Shown: piece by piece, positions 13,994 to 14,457 of the stretch | How positions within the stretch are numbered: position 1 is the first letter of the stretch | How the letters are laid out: every line of letters begins with the position of its first letter | Origin: Candidatus Brocadiia bacterium | Lineage (GTDB): Bacteria; Planctomycetota; MHYJ01; WSZJ01 | Assembly: GCA_013360825.1 (NCBI GenBank) | Contig: JABWAY010000071.1 | Span: forward strand, 1-14,457 | DNA length: 14,457 nucleotides | Reading direction: 5' to 3' | Position numbers and translations under genes: made by a program | Notes under the pieces: generated by a model | Database searches by the model: none | What the model was told of the DNA's origin: nothing | The model's input: only the letters and a program-made list of their open reading frames with translations

Positions 13994-14457
13994 AGGGCTC
14001 GCAGGCTCCAGGTGGCGACCATTTCGCCGATGAGGACGAAGACGCAGGCGACGTAAAGGATTCCGGTCGCGCTCTGGTTCGACTTGAGGCGGATGCAGCG
14101 CCAGGTCATCCAGGCGAGGATCGCGGGGCCCGCGACCCCGACGGCCAGCCGGAGAAAGATGAGCAGCTGGTCGGTCGTCGCCGCACGGAACACCTGGGTC
14201 AGCAGGATCGCCTCCGCGCCGAGCACCAGCGCCCGGAACGCCACCGAGAGCCCGAAAAACCCGTTCATCCGGCGGAGGTGGTCGAACGACATCCCCTTCT
14301 TCACGAGGTACCAGTGCCCCAGCACCATCGTGTCGAGGACGGTTCCGAGCATCGCGGCGGAGGCGAGGAGGGAGGCGCCGACGATCCAGGGTTCGGCGGG
14401 GAGGCCGCCCGGGCGCACGCGCACGACGGCGACGAGGGCGGCGACGCCGGCGAGGAC
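13990..14457 (-). CDS. Polytopic membrane protein, 5' end outside the window
   Basis: The frame is open through the right edge (upstream codons read VLAGVAALVAVV, a membrane segment), so the GTG at 14424 is probably internal and the gene is 5'-truncated. The visible 155 residues contain about five membrane helices. Notable motifs are LDTMVLGHWYLVKKGMSFDH after the second helix, and SNQSATGILYVACVFVLIGE before the end of the last helix; they look like conserved motifs of an unnamed family. Conserved His and Trp in LGHWYL could bind a cofactor or metal, but nothing proves this. It overlaps the zinc-ribbon gene by 4 bp (GTGA), implying the two proteins work together. The function is unknown. Confidence 0.78.
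   Translation of the reverse strand, partial: VLAGVAALVAVVRVRPGGLPAEPWIVGASLLASAAMLGTVLDTMVLGHWYLVKKGMSFDHLRRMNGFFGLSVAFRALVLGAEAILLTQVFRAATTDQLLIFLRLAVGVAGPAILAWMTWRCIRLKSNQSATGILYVACVFVLIGEMVATWSLRAL

Noticed and set aside
1..14457. CRISPR array, tRNA, rRNA, transposase, phage or toxin-antitoxin genes
   Set aside because: I looked for spaced direct repeats, tRNA-like cloverleaf ends with CCA, terminal inverted repeats and typical proteins of these systems, and found none.

Overview
The window is GC-rich, gene-dense bacterial chromosome. Stop codons are rare in every frame, and Leu, Ala, Arg and Gly codons end almost only in C or G. The envelope genes carry Sec-type signal peptides and periplasm-style architectures: a TPR/alpha-2-macroglobulin fusion, an FtsQ-like POTRA protein and an anchored LTxxQ-like protein. 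This suggests a diderm of the Planctomycetota/PVC or deltaproteobacterial type. The phylum is inference only, since there is no rRNA or ribosomal marker. I see no tRNA, rRNA, CRISPR array, insertion sequence or phage gene, and it reads as ordinary vertically inherited chromosome.

Layout from left to right. Positions 1-1117 hold two minus-strand membrane-protein genes: a 3'-truncated membrane protein and an FtsQ-like protein, with a strong GC hairpin between them. A 139-bp divergent intergenic region with an 18-bp perfect palindrome leads into a plus-strand FAD-linked 2-hydroxyacid dehydrogenase (GlcD type, 1257-2663), the only plus-strand gene. It converges on a compact minus-strand operon, 3965 to 2682, of three small soluble proteins: a cupin, a VOC/glyoxalase-like protein and a GNAT acetyltransferase. 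A textbook rho-independent terminator (4018-4056) closes the next gene upstream, an 870-residue secreted protein of unknown family (4075-6687). That gene has a near-consensus promoter at 6817-6845 and a leader of about 120 nt.

The right half is dominated by a 1949-residue secreted alpha-2-macroglobulin-family protein (7596-13445) with an intact CVEQ thioester motif, an N-terminal TPR-like region and a long charged linker where the protease bait region belongs. Downstream of it, across a hairpin, is a 186-residue membrane-anchored protein with a CpxP/Spy-like helical tail (6940-7500). Upstream is a translationally coupled pair: a polytopic membrane protein running off the right edge and a zinc-ribbon/two-helix membrane protein.

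Together the right half looks like an envelope-defence and envelope-maintenance segment, with trap-type protease inhibitor, anchored helical protein and large exoprotein all on the minus strand. The left half holds a redox enzyme and small detoxification-type proteins. No classical mobile or defence system is visible. The best candidates for undescribed biology are the 870-residue exoprotein, the coupled zinc-ribbon/membrane pair, and the A2M gene with its downstream partner and intervening RNA hairpin.
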